Source: DATFNI01 sp963712305 (GTDB lineage Bacteria; Bacteroidota; Rhodothermia; Balneolales; DATFMH01). From it: a stretch of 64,000 nucleotides of DNA. This document shows, in pieces, positions 16,756 through 25,546 of this stretch. The position numbers and the translations under genes are program-made. The notes below the pieces were generated by a model. It was not told where the DNA came from and did no database searches. It saw only the letters and a program-made list of their open reading frames with translations. How positions within the stretch are numbered: position 1 is the first letter of the stretch; every line of letters begins with the position of its first letter. The DNA lies in contig CAVQHI010000002.1 in NCBI GenBank assembly GCA_963712305.1, forward strand, positions 620,001 to 684,000. The letters are read 5' to 3'.

Positions 16756-17352
16756 ATGGAGAAAATCGATTTAACCCACGATCTGAAGCAGCTTTATTCA
16801 GCTTCTGCCAGGAGCATCGTAGTTGTTGATGTGCCTTCCCTTCAGTTCCTCATGGTCGACGGATATGGAGATCCGAACACAACGCCTGTTTTCCAACAGC
16901 ATGTGGATGCACTGTATAGTCTGTCATATACATTGAAATTCATGCTAAAGAAAAAGCCCGATGGCACGGATTTTAAGGTGATGCCGCTTGAGGGACTCTG
17001 GTGGATGGATGATCTGGATCACAAAGATGACTGGAAATGGACGTTGATGATTCTCCAGCCCGATTTCATCACGGCAGGTCATCTGGAAGAAGCATGTGGA
17101 CAGCTTCGCAAAAAAAAGGATTTGCCGTCGCTCGACAGCATCAGACTGCAAAGGCTTGAGGAGGGGAAAGCCGTTCAGATTTTGCATATCGGCCCTTACA
17201 GCGATGAGGGACCCAAAATTGAGCAGCTGCATTCGTATATGACCGGACATGGATTTAGATCAAATGGGAAGCATCACGAGATTTATTTGTCCGATCCGAG
17301 ACGTGTTCCCCCGGAAAAATGGAAGACAATATTACGGCAGCCGGTGAAATAA
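16756..17352 (+). CDS. GyrI-like small-molecule-binding domain protein
   Basis: From the Met at 16756 (MEKIDLTHDLKQLY) the product has 198 residues. The frame is open back to 16642, but those 38 residues look unlike the family and the family start matches MEKIDL. Features are IVVVDVPSLQFLMVDGYGDP, WKWTLMILQPDFIT, EEGKAVQILHIGPYSDEGP and a HHEIYLSDPRRVPPEKW ending, typical of GyrI/SOUL-fold stand-alone proteins. Members bind small molecules and a few hydrolyse them; no role can be fixed here. A strong terminator follows 3 nt after the stop. Confidence 0.8.
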   Translation: MEKIDLTHDLKQLYSASARSIVVVDVPSLQFLMVDGYGDPNTTPVFQQHVDALYSLSYTLKFMLKKKPDGTDFKVMPLEGLWWMDDLDHKDDWKWTLMILQPDFITAGHLEEACGQLRKKKDLPSLDSIRLQRLEEGKAVQILHIGPYSDEGPKIEQLHSYMTGHGFRSNGKHHEIYLSDPRRVPPEKWKTILRQPVK

Positions 17353-17354
17353 TT

Positions 17355-17391
17355 CAAAGGATGCCATCGCTCGAAGCGATGGCATCCTTTG
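17355..17391 (+). terminator. Terminator hairpin (GGATGCCATC family)
   Basis: A perfect 17-bp stem (17355-17371 with 17375-17391) and a 3-nt loop stand directly behind the GyrI-like gene. It may serve both strands. A close relative with paired base changes stands at 62006-62050. Confidence 0.8.
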
Positions 17392-17394
17392 ATC

Positions 17395-17580
17395 TCAATT
17401 TATCGTAAATGAATTGAACACTGCTTCACTGGCTTTGTCGCCATTTTGAGTAGTGATCTGTTTCATAGCATAAGCCACGCCATTCTCAAACTTCCAGTCG
17501 GAGTACGCTACCTGCACATCAACATTACCTTCGCTGGGTACAAATTGCGAGTAACGCAGGTATGGTTTACCCTCTGACAG
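17395..17580 (-). pseudogene. Remnant 3' end of an M16 peptidase-like gene
   Basis: Read on the minus strand the segment encodes about 60 residues that align with the end of the intact protein at 23434-25524: YLRYSQFVPSEGNVDV, then WKFENGVAYAMKQITTQNGD and AVFNSFTIN before a stop. Amino-acid identity is near 90 percent while many codons differ at third positions. The copy therefore diverged while still under selection and was truncated later. It is cut off at about 17580, 15 nt from the stop codon of the adjacent subtilase fragment. Confidence 0.8.
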
Positions 17581-17595
17581 AGTGTTCCATCAGGT

Positions 17596-19968
17596 TTATT
17601 TCATTAACAACATCTTCTTCACAAACACCTTGCCTCCAGCCTGCAGGCGGTATAAATAAATACCACTGGCCAGTTGCGAGGCGTTAAAGGTGACCTGGCG
17701 GACCCCTTTCTGCTCGTTTTCATCCACTAATGTGGCTACGCGCTGGCCCAACATATTCCAGACCGTCAACCGTACGTGAGAGTTATTGGCTAACTGGTAG
17801 CTGATTGTTGTTGTTGGGTTGAACGGGTTGGGATAGTTCTGCGAGATTCCGAAGGAGACCGGGTTACTTACCATTTCCTCAATAATCCCTTTGGATGAGG
17901 CCTCGCCAGAAGACGAGCTGTTATTGGCAGAAACCCCGAACATTTGTAACGCATGTTCGGCAAGGTTTATCTCCTCAAGGGGCAGTTTATTTTTTTGAGT
18001 CTTAAGTTGAGTTAGCAAAGCCGAAGCACTGTTTATATCGCCTTTGTTGTATAAGTCAATGTAGAAATTATTCAGCTCGGCTGCGAGAGTAATCGGGGAG
18101 TCACCCTGCTCTTTGATGATCTGGTTATTCATGGATACGGCTGAGGAGAGATCTCCCTGCTTAAGGTATAACCAGGAGAGCATCAAATCACGAACCGGCA
18201 TCGTGTGGGCCGGAAGGGACTTGAAATACTGAATGAGTTCAGGAGTAGTCGTACTGTCGGCGCAGTGATAGAGTTCCAGGTAGGCCCGTTGATCATTGGG
18301 ATGCTGTCCTAACCAGGTAAGGAAAAAGGTCCTGGCTTTCTGGTTTTCGCCCTGTAATCGCAAGGTAATTCCGGGTAGCAAGGAATCCTGAACTGCTGCG
18401 TTTGTTGATTCCGTCGTTACCGGATCAATTTGGCCGAGGGGTCCCGGAGTAGCCGTTTCAGCCTTGGAACCGGTTATCTTCGCTTCGGCAATCAGTTGTG
18501 ATGCTGAAGAAGAGGAGTACCCGGCCCAGGGATCACTGGAAAGGTAGGGGGTGAAATAGAAATAGGAGGAGGAGCCGACCTGGTAATTCGATGGCGGTGG
18601 TGACGCACCCCACCAATTGCCATAAGCCACTAATCCACACTGATAAGGCCAGGTAGTCCCTACCTTAGCATTCCAGGTATTGCTGTAAATGCTATTCCAC
18701 ATATAATCGCTGGGTGGCGGGTCCCCGAAGTATAAATAACTCCCCCAGCCGACCATAAGACCGACGTTGCAATTCCGGATGCGATTGTTCCGCTCGTGGT
18801 AGTAGGAGTCATGGGAACCGGCGGACGAAAACCTGACAGATGCGAGGCCGAAATTGAACCCAGATATGTCGTTTTGTGTTGCGTTACCATCCGATCCCGC
18901 ATAATAGTAAATTCCGGCTCCGGTATGTAACCCGCTTCCTGTTTTGGTTATCGTGTTACTCTTACAGTCCACACTGGATGAACTTGAGATCCAAATTCCA
19001 TTACCATTGGTATTGGAATTAGTTATCGTCGTGTTCGTTACCGAACCGGATGAGGAAGAAAAAGCAATTGCATTGCCGGTTGAGTTTGTGAAGGTGCAGT
19101 TTTGAATGCTCACATTGGATACATTACTGGCGGAAAGAGAAGTATTGTTTTGCACATTGACATATCCAAATGTGGAGCCGTTAGCCCCGGAGCCACTTAA
19201 AGAAATCGATCCCCAGTTATTTCCTGTAAAAGTAATGGGCCGGGAGGCGGTGCCTGAGGCATTGGTTACTCCATTAGAGGTTAACGACGTGCCGTCAGCA
19301 AACGTGACATGTGTACCCGGATCGATGGTTAGGGTGACTCCGCTGTTAACCGTAACGTTACCATCTACCACATAATTACCAATCCAGGTGGTGTTGCTGC
19401 TGATGACACCGGAGACATGGGTTTCGGGTACGCCTTGTACCGTATAGGCAAATTGGGCATTAGATGGAGTAGTTGGAAACCAACCGATAAAGTGACCTAG
19501 TACATCGTACACCTTATAAACATAGGTATGGAGTGTGGCAGATGTAGCACCAACCGTACCCACAGGTTCACACCAGCCCATCCCGAAATTGGGATTAGCG
19601 GCTGACCATCCATGTGTAGCTACTCCATCACCCCAGACATGGACATTATCCATGTAGGAATAACTTACATTCTTACGCACTTCATGCTGTTCTACATAAT
19701 ATACCCCATCCGTCAAACCGGTTACTCCGTAGAACGTTGCTGAAAAACTGGAGGAACTGTAATCGGTCCCGCCGGTCACGGTATGGTGCTGCAATACATA
19801 GGGCGAACGAAGCATGTTCAGTGCCTTGTAGGCGTTGACCCGGCCATAGCCAACATTAATATTCCATCCGTTTGAATCATATGGATACAAATCAGGTCTA
19901 ATCTTGTCAGCCGAGAGTTGAATGATATGTTCAATGTTCAATATCATCATTGTACAGACTCGGTTCAT
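17596..19968 (-). CDS. C-terminal part of an exported S8 subtilase with beta-helix and sorting domain (frameshifted gene)
   Basis: This is the continuation of the subtilase at 19931-21172. In frame it reads on as IEHIIQLSADKIRP, matching the end of the S8 domain in the intact paralogue at 33052-35316. After a beta-sandwich stretch it has a right-handed beta-helix region at about residues 190-430 (FTNSTGNAIAFSSSSGSVTN and other short Ser/Asn-rich turns). A helical TPR-like region (WLYLKQGDLSSAVSMNNQII) and the sorting domain (NYPNPFNPTT, LASGIYLYR, KKMLLMK) follow. The frame break is a 7-bp tandem duplication at 19927-19940. As it stands this fragment has neither signal peptide nor protease active site. 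Confidence 0.8.
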   Translation of the reverse strand: MNRVCTMMILNIEHIIQLSADKIRPDLYPYDSNGWNINVGYGRVNAYKALNMLRSPYVLQHHTVTGGTDYSSSSFSATFYGVTGLTDGVYYVEQHEVRKNVSYSYMDNVHVWGDGVATHGWSAANPNFGMGWCEPVGTVGATSATLHTYVYKVYDVLGHFIGWFPTTPSNAQFAYTVQGVPETHVSGVISSNTTWIGNYVVDGNVTVNSGVTLTIDPGTHVTFADGTSLTSNGVTNASGTASRPITFTGNNWGSISLSGSGANGSTFGYVNVQNNTSLSASNVSNVSIQNCTFTNSTGNAIAFSSSSGSVTNTTITNSNTNGNGIWISSSSSVDCKSNTITKTGSGLHTGAGIYYYAGSDGNATQNDISGFNFGLASVRFSSAGSHDSYYHERNNRIRNCNVGLMVGWGSYLYFGDPPPSDYMWNSIYSNTWNAKVGTTWPYQCGLVAYGNWWGASPPPSNYQVGSSSYFYFTPYLSSDPWAGYSSSSASQLIAEAKITGSKAETATPGPLGQIDPVTTESTNAAVQDSLLPGITLRLQGENQKARTFFLTWLGQHPNDQRAYLELYHCADSTTTPELIQYFKSLPAHTMPVRDLMLSWLYLKQGDLSSAVSMNNQIIKEQGDSPITLAAELNNFYIDLYNKGDINSASALLTQLKTQKNKLPLEEINLAEHALQMFGVSANNSSSSGEASSKGIIEEMVSNPVSFGISQNYPNPFNPTTTISYQLANNSHVRLTVWNMLGQRVATLVDENEQKGVRQVTFNASQLASGIYLYRLQAGGKVFVKKMLLMK
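19927..19940. repeat. 7-bp tandem duplication that breaks the subtilase frame
   Basis: ATGTTCA occurs twice in a row (19927-19933 and 19934-19940). Deleting one unit joins DDIEH directly to IIQLSADK and restores one open frame across both subtilase pieces. Confidence 0.85.
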
Positions 19969-21172
19969 AAGCCAACATCAGCCCGGCGATGCCCGATATG
20001 TGAGGAGTAGCCATGGAAGTCCCGGTATCAAGGGCATATCCGCCGTTACCCCACGTGCTTAAAATATCCTCCCCCGGAGCTACGACGTCGATATCACTAC
20101 CGGTATTGGATCCTTGTGTACTGTTCCATACCCAACGAGTGTCATTGCGGTTCGTGGCACCCACCGCAATGATTCCCTGGCCAAATCCTGCCGGATAATA
20201 CACAGTGGAAGTATTAAAGTTTCCCATAGCTGCTGCAGCTACCACATTCATTTTATAGGCATTGGCAAAGGCAATGCGAACAGTCGTAGAATAACGCGGG
20301 TCAGGTACTGGGTTATTACAATTATTACATTCAATATAACTATTGTTAATAATCTGAGCCCCACTGTTGACTGCATCCATAATGGCATTGACGGTCTGTG
20401 GGTCGTCTCCCCATACCTGATTGATAATCTGAGCATTCCAGTCTATACCGGCTACTCCCTTGCTATTATCGGTCTTGGCAGCGGCAATACCAGCGACATG
20501 GGTCCCGTGATTGCTGGATTGTGCATCACCAGTCACTTTACCGCTCAAATCTTCATGGCTCGATAATACACCGGTGTCTATAATCCCGATTTTTGTGCTG
20601 GCACTGCCCTCGGTGATTTCCCAGGCTTCCGGCGCATCAATATCGGCACCGGCTGTTCCGCCGTTTTGGCCGGTGTTCAACAGGTTCCATTGATCTCCTC
20701 CGGTTCCCGGATTTGTGGGATTATCAAAATGAGGATCATTGGGAAGCACCACCTGTGAGATGGAACGTCCATTGGGTTCGGCAAAAAGTACGTTCGGCAG
20801 ATTCTTCAGACTGTCGATGACCTGTTGTCTTTTCTCGCCGGCAGGGACAAGAATTTTATAGATATTAGCCATGTTTGCCTGTTTAATTAACCTGCCTTTG
20901 GGCGTTTTCTTTAGTGTGTCGGCCGGGTTGAAATTTGGGAAAGCGGCCGTGACCTGCTTTTGAGAGATATTAAAGCGGGCCAGTACACGTTGAATAGCTG
21001 TCGAGGAAATCTGTGCAGGACCTTTAGCCGGAGTTCGTTTGACTCCCCTGCTAAAATAAACCATGATTTCTCTCGTGGGATCATTTTGCCCATAAGACGG
21101 ATCGATACTCAGGCAAATAAGCAACAACGCCGTGAGTAAAAGCAAAAGTTTGGATAATAATGCTGATTTCAT
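19931..21172 (-). CDS. N-terminal part of an exported S8 subtilase (frameshifted gene)
   Basis: I place the start at 21172 (MKSALLSKLL), which has a good ribosome site GGAGAATAAA directly before it; the frame extends to 21220. A signal peptide ends at about SYGQ. A propeptide region (ILVPAGEKRQQVIDSLKNLP) precedes the S8 domain with all three catalytic motifs: GIIDTGV (Asp), HGTHVAG (His) and GTSMATPH (Ser), plus NNSYIE near the oxyanion Asn. The frame ends at YNDDIEH because of a 7-bp duplication; the true product would run on through 17596 for about 1,200 residues. It lies downstream of two PD40 lipoprotein genes on the same strand, the same order as cassette B at 33052-37976. Confidence 0.85.
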   Translation of the reverse strand: MKSALLSKLLLLLTALLLICLSIDPSYGQNDPTREIMVYFSRGVKRTPAKGPAQISSTAIQRVLARFNISQKQVTAAFPNFNPADTLKKTPKGRLIKQANMANIYKILVPAGEKRQQVIDSLKNLPNVLFAEPNGRSISQVVLPNDPHFDNPTNPGTGGDQWNLLNTGQNGGTAGADIDAPEAWEITEGSASTKIGIIDTGVLSSHEDLSGKVTGDAQSSNHGTHVAGIAAAKTDNSKGVAGIDWNAQIINQVWGDDPQTVNAIMDAVNSGAQIINNSYIECNNCNNPVPDPRYSTTVRIAFANAYKMNVVAAAAMGNFNTSTVYYPAGFGQGIIAVGATNRNDTRWVWNSTQGSNTGSDIDVVAPGEDILSTWGNGGYALDTGTSMATPHISGIAGLMLAYEPSLYNDDIEH

Positions 21173-21402
21173 TTTATTCTCCATTGTTGATGTTAATGTA
21201 TCCGTTAGCAGAAACAGCAAACCCCTGCATACGGTAAGACCGTAGGTAAGAATGCAATCTCGTGGCTGCGAGTAACTTCTTATCCCCGAAAGCTTCGGGG
21301 GGCGGGGGTTTGTCTATGTTATGTTCTTTTTCTGAATATCTCCATCACCTCCTTATGGTGCTTGAGTGCAGTTTTTTTGATTAAGATTATCGTTCATATG
21401 CA

Positions 21403-22416
21403 TTAATTTTCAGGAATGGTTCCTTCCGGACGGAACGTTACCGGGTGGGGATTACTTCCATCGGCATTCATAATCCAGATCGTCGCTTTCGGACCTATAA
21501 AGACAATCTGTTTGCCATCCGGCGACCAGTCCGGCATACGTCCTGTATTATAATCAACAAGCTTTTCGGGTTGGCTGTCGTCAGCATTCATGATCCATAA
21601 CTGGGCATTTGATTCGAAGGCAATTTTTTCCCCATCGGGAGAAAAAGCGGGGAGTATATTTTCATTACCGACCACGGCATTAAGTGTATCCAGTGCCGTT
21701 GATTGGCTAAAATTATATCTGACAAATTTTGTCCAACTACTTGTCGAACTTGTTCCGATCACTCCAATAAGAATATCTCCCTTGGGATCCCATGCTGGAT
21801 AAGCTCCGCCGAAAAGACTTTTTTTCATTGTCCCGTTGTATTTCATTACCCAAATTCCTGCTGGTCCGCTCGTATCAGCTAGTGATCTGTCATATGCAAT
21901 CCAAGTGCCATCCGGGCTCCAGTCCGGGAAGAAATTTCGCCCTTCAAAGGTAAGCTGTTCCATGCTGGAAGTATCGACTGTCTGACCGTTAAAACGGGCT
22001 TTAAAGATTTGGGCTCCTCGTTCAAACACTATCCATTTTCCCTGCGGGCCCCAGTCGGCATATCCACCCGATAGTAGCTTACGCCGGTTGGTCCCGTCCG
22101 AATTCATAGCCCAAATACCCACGGAGTCGGGATTGTGTAATGCACGGTTATTGGCAGGGTCATACAGCATCAGACCATGGCTGTAGTAAAGAATCGTCTG
22201 CCCATTCGGACTCCATCGCGGAAATTCCTGATACCCCGGTGGAGGTTCACCCGGCGTGTTACCACCGCCGCCGTTATCCTGATCGGTTGTATGTTGGCAA
22301 CCGGACAATATTAGTACCATAAATAGCAACTCCAAAAGTCCGAGAAAGGAATGCCGGAGCTGATCTGTCCAATATTTCCATTTTCTATTCAAAGTCATTT
22401 TCTTTTTACTCATCAA
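21403..22416 (-). CDS. PD40/TolB-like beta-propeller lipoprotein
   Basis: The 337-residue product has a hydrophobic leader ending in the lipobox LILSGC (Cys about 40), so it is a predicted lipoprotein. A Gly-rich linker is followed by PD40 (WD40-like) blades with FPRWSPNGQTILYY, DWSPDGTWIAYD, AFSPDGEKIAFES and DWSPDGKQIVFIG, each followed by IW-MNADG. This is the propeller of TolB and Tricorn-type proteins, which bind protein partners. It overlaps the preceding lipoprotein gene by 11 nt and lies 182 nt before the subtilase, so the three are probably co-transcribed. It is one of five paralogues in the window. Confidence 0.82.
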   Translation of the reverse strand: MMSKKKMTLNRKWKYWTDQLRHSFLGLLELLFMVLILSGCQHTTDQDNGGGGNTPGEPPPGYQEFPRWSPNGQTILYYSHGLMLYDPANNRALHNPDSVGIWAMNSDGTNRRKLLSGGYADWGPQGKWIVFERGAQIFKARFNGQTVDTSSMEQLTFEGRNFFPDWSPDGTWIAYDRSLADTSGPAGIWVMKYNGTMKKSLFGGAYPAWDPKGDILIGVIGTSSTSSWTKFVRYNFSQSTALDTLNAVVGNENILPAFSPDGEKIAFESNAQLWIMNADDSQPEKLVDYNTGRMPDWSPDGKQIVFIGPKATIWIMNADGSNPHPVTFRPEGTIPEN

Positions 22417-22885
22417 AGGTTAATTGCCGCTTCCCGGGTCCATCGCTGTTCATGATCCAAAGACACTCATTTATGGCTCTGGAATCAGTATAGATGGTTT
22501 TTCCTACATCCGGTCTCCACAGGAATAAGCCAATATCGGTCCCTTGGTGGAATAGTTGCATTTTGCCAGAACCATCTTTTATCAGATAAATCCCGACAGA
22601 ATCTGCAATCATATTTTCATTTTGATCTTTCGGCGTATGATTAAATAAAATCCAGTTGTTGCTTTCCCACTGAGGATTACCATAATCTGATCGCGTTGTA
22701 ATTATAGGTAAAGAGGGTATATTTTTTTTATCCCGATCGGTTGTATGTTGGCAGCCTGTCAATAGTAGTACCATAAACAGCGGTCTCAAAATTCCAGGAA
22801 AAGTATTACGGACTTTTTTAGATTCGATCTGCGAGGTATTTGACTGAGCATCTGTCGGTAACTTTTCTGATCGAACGTCCCTCAT
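22406..22885 (-). CDS. Short PD40-family lipoprotein, internally shortened
   Basis: The 159-residue product has a lipobox LLLTGC and starts like its paralogue at 35454-36497: NPQWESNNWILFNHTPKD, SVGIYLIKDGSGKMQLFHQG. After LFLWRPDVGKTIYTDSRAI it jumps to a last-blade motif ECLWIMNSDGPGKRQLTF. Only about two blades of the usual six or so remain, so an internal deletion or mosaic assembly is likely. It cannot form a full propeller alone. It overlaps the next gene by 11 nt, which suggests translational coupling. Confidence 0.65.
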   Translation of the reverse strand: MRDVRSEKLPTDAQSNTSQIESKKVRNTFPGILRPLFMVLLLTGCQHTTDRDKKNIPSLPIITTRSDYGNPQWESNNWILFNHTPKDQNENMIADSVGIYLIKDGSGKMQLFHQGTDIGLFLWRPDVGKTIYTDSRAINECLWIMNSDGPGKRQLTFDE

Positions 22886-22928
22886 TATTCCATTCCCTCC
22901 AAAAAATCGGCTGCTTGAAAATTTGTAC

Positions 22929-23093
22929 TCAAATGAAATAAAATCTGTACTTGGTGAGACAACAGTCTGGCATACATCCCATCCGAAATAGCGTAAAGCA
23001 AGATATATTGGGAATAGGGCGTATATCGGAATGAAAGGTAGCTCTGAAGGTTATCTCTTGCTGATTAGTCCATGTGTAAAGTCCATCACTCAT
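22929..23093 (-). pseudogene. Remnant 5' end of a PD40-cluster lipoprotein gene
   Basis: A 54-codon frame starts MSDGLYTWTNQQEITFRATF. Its first 20 residues match the start of the lipoprotein at 37572-37976 (MCDKPYTPINQQEITYKATF) at 12 of 20 positions, and the DNA upstream is conserved too. After that the similarity ends and the frame stops before any lipobox. It is best read as the head of a lost gene that now acts as leader for 22406-22885. Confidence 0.6.
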
Positions 23094-23168
23094 CTCTCCA
23101 CTGAACTTGAATGGTTACATGTATAGTAAAAAAAAAAAATGATAAGGGGCAACTTTCTAATACGAATA
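23037..23168 (-). repeat. Leader/promoter repeat, copy A
   Basis: About 130 nt match 37920-38047 closely (about 80 percent by eye). Shared parts are AGTTCAGTGGAGA just before the ATG (a ribosome site), TATACATGTAACCATT, a homopolymer tract (12 A/T here, 8 in copy B) and CCCCTTATCAT. Each copy stands upstream of a PD40-lipoprotein/subtilase cassette, so it probably carries the shared promoter. Confidence 0.65.
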
Positions 23169-23395
23169 TTGAACCTTCCCCTCTTTGACCACTTGATTAA
23201 AATAGATGTAAATTCTAAAACAACCCGAAATTATAGATTACTTACGAAGTTTCAGGATTTGAGTCAAAAGAAAGATCATATTTCACCCCCCCCAAAAAAT
23301 CATAACGATATAAATTATAGGAAAATAATCAGTTTCTCTTTACAGCACTATCTTTCAGTTGCCGAACGGGCAGTTTAATATTATGCGTTGATGAA
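23169..23395. other. AT-rich intergenic stretch
   Basis: This is AT-rich sequence with homopolymer runs (for example a run of eight C) between cassette A and the terminator of the M16 gene. I see no convincing gene. Confidence 0.4.
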
Positions 23396-23426
23396 AACCT
23401 GTCAGGACTTCAAATCCTGACAGGTT
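23396..23426 (-). terminator. Terminator hairpin after the M16 operon
   Basis: A perfect 12-bp stem (23396-23407 with 23415-23426) and a 7-nt loop lie just past the stop codon at 23434. TTTT follows on the minus strand. Confidence 0.8.
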
Positions 23427-23433
23427 CGGTGAT

Positions 23434-25524
23434 TCAATTTACAGAAAACGAGTCAAATACAGCTTCATTAGCTTTATCACCATTTTGGGTGGTGATTTGC
23501 TTCATTGCGTATGCCACACCGTTCTCAAATTTCCAATCGGAATAAGCAATCTGCACATCAACATTCCCTTCGCTGGGTATAAATTGGGAGTAACGAAGAT
23601 ATTGCGGCAATCCCGAATCCGGGTCAATCAGGAAAGTAAGAGGCTTCGACTCGGTAATTTTGATTTTTACCAGATCCTTGCCGTCTACCTTTTCCATTCC
23701 AATGTATTCGGGATTTAAACTCTTTTTGTTCAGAGCCACATTCAGGTAATTTCGCTGAATGCCTTCTTTCAGCATATCGGCAACCTGCGACGGCAGTGGT
23801 TGTTCCTGACCGCCCATGCTTCGTGTCGCTTTGCCGTCGGCCAGGCTCATCACCATAGTTCCCCCGGGGGTTGCGATTTCCGTCTTAAGCTGGTCCGGGA
23901 AGACAACTGTTGTCGTGGCTTTCATCGACATCTTACCATTGGGAAGCTGCGGATTATATTGTGTTACTTCTCCCTTGGTAGTGACCTTCTTAAGATCGGT
24001 GCCCGGTTTGATTAGCGAGCTCGCCATCTTATCAAGCCATTGTTGGCCTTTTTTAGTGTCACCTTTCATCGATGCCGTCTTGTCATTCGATTTCGGCTCC
24101 GGAATAGTGATGTCGATTTTGTTGACCTTACCGAATTTGTTGAGCTGGTCACCGATCTCAGAAGCATTACCGACAACCAGGATTTGCAGATCGTTCGGTT
24201 TCAGGTATTTCTGAGCTACGCGCTGAACATCGGCTGTTGTCACCTTTTTTACATTCTCAACATATTTCTCGAACTCATCCGGCGGCAGGCCAAGATAGGC
24301 GTCATTCATTTTTTCATTCAGGATCTTGCTCCTGCTGTCGTAATGAAACACGAGCGAATTGAGGAATCGGTCTTTGGTGTCCTTCAATTCTTTATCAGTC
24401 ACACCATCCTGCTGCAGTTTCTTGACCTCTTTAATGATGGCGTCGATGGCATCTGCCGTAGTCGAGCTCTTCGTCATCACGCCGGTGTAGAAAACGCCCG
24501 GATACAAAACGTTGCTGGTGTAACTGCCGTACACTGCGTAAGCAAGTCCAAGGTCGGTGCGGACATGTTTCATCAGCCGACCTGAAAAACCACCGCTGAG
24601 AATCTCGTTCATTACCTGCAATGCAGCGTAATCGGGATTTTTGCGGAAACCGCCGATATGACCCATAAACACAACACTCTGGTTGACATCCGGTTTATCA
24701 ATCAGGTTGATGGTCGACTTGTATTGATAATTGACTTTCGGAAGATCCAGTTTCGTCTCGCTGCCTTTGGGGAAGCTGCTGAACGCCGAACTGATCATCT
24801 TCTTCATCGACTTGGCGTTGAAATCACCTACGACACCAACCATCAGGTCTTTACCGACATAAGCTTTATCATGAAATTTTTGCAGATCGGTTTTTGTGAT
24901 GTCGTCGATCGTCTGATATTCCTCCATGCGTCCAAAGGCTGAATTCGGACCATAGATCAAACGTCTGAATTCTCTCGATGCAATGCTCTGTACATTATCA
25001 TTTCTTCTTGAAATGACGCTCTTAGCCTGCTTTTTGTCGAGTTCGATTTTATCATCCGGGAAAGCAGGATTTTTCAGGACATTTACAAATACCGGCAGAA
25101 GATCCGGTAGATCCTCTTTTAGTACATTCAGGTTCGCAGAACCTGAGGTGAAGCCCATTCCTATATTCAGGTTGGCGGCTTTATCCTCGAGGATTTTATT
25201 AAGGGTATCGGCCGGATATTTCGCTGATCCACCATCACGCATTACCGATGCCATAAGGTCGGAAAGGCCGGATTTATCAGCAGGATCTTCAAAAGAACCA
25301 CTGCGGACAACCACATGAACATTCACCAGTGGAAGTTCATGGTCGGGAAGCAGATACACTTTAACCCCATTCTTCAGCGCGAACTGTTCGACCTTAGGAA
25401 GCTTGTAGGCCGGAAGGGGCGGATACGTTAACTCATTGTACGGTTTTTGAGCATAGCTTGCCGCGACAGCAAGGCAGAAAAACAGTAAAAGTAGTGATGT
25501 AAATCGTTTCATGGTTGATAGCAT
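23434..25524 (-). CDS. M16-family peptidase subunit lacking the zinc motif
   Basis: The 696-residue product has a signal peptide (cleavage near SYAQ). Two M16-fold halves follow (ELPLVNVHVVVRSGSFEDPA and TKTDLQKFHDKAYVGKDLMV are family landmarks), then a 200-residue C-terminal extension. Where active members have HxxEH this protein reads SGLSDLMASVM, with no His or Glu pair, so it should not bind zinc. Such inactive partners pair with a catalytic M16 subunit, as in mitochondrial processing peptidase. The catalytic partner is the gene 22 nt upstream. A truncated relative of its 3' end lies at 17395-17580. Met at 25512 is an alternative start. Confidence 0.88.
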   Translation of the reverse strand: MLSTMKRFTSLLLLFFCLAVAASYAQKPYNELTYPPLPAYKLPKVEQFALKNGVKVYLLPDHELPLVNVHVVVRSGSFEDPADKSGLSDLMASVMRDGGSAKYPADTLNKILEDKAANLNIGMGFTSGSANLNVLKEDLPDLLPVFVNVLKNPAFPDDKIELDKKQAKSVISRRNDNVQSIASREFRRLIYGPNSAFGRMEEYQTIDDITKTDLQKFHDKAYVGKDLMVGVVGDFNAKSMKKMISSAFSSFPKGSETKLDLPKVNYQYKSTINLIDKPDVNQSVVFMGHIGGFRKNPDYAALQVMNEILSGGFSGRLMKHVRTDLGLAYAVYGSYTSNVLYPGVFYTGVMTKSSTTADAIDAIIKEVKKLQQDGVTDKELKDTKDRFLNSLVFHYDSRSKILNEKMNDAYLGLPPDEFEKYVENVKKVTTADVQRVAQKYLKPNDLQILVVGNASEIGDQLNKFGKVNKIDITIPEPKSNDKTASMKGDTKKGQQWLDKMASSLIKPGTDLKKVTTKGEVTQYNPQLPNGKMSMKATTTVVFPDQLKTEIATPGGTMVMSLADGKATRSMGGQEQPLPSQVADMLKEGIQRNYLNVALNKKSLNPEYIGMEKVDGKDLVKIKITESKPLTFLIDPDSGLPQYLRYSQFIPSEGNVDVQIAYSDWKFENGVAYAMKQITTQNGDKANEAVFDSFSVN

Positions 25525-25546
25525 TTTCTTTCAGATTGGAAGGAGA

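Noticed and set aside
24040..24585. 181-codon plus-strand frame opposite the M16 gene
   Set aside because: It is a shadow of a confident coding region with no family features of its own.
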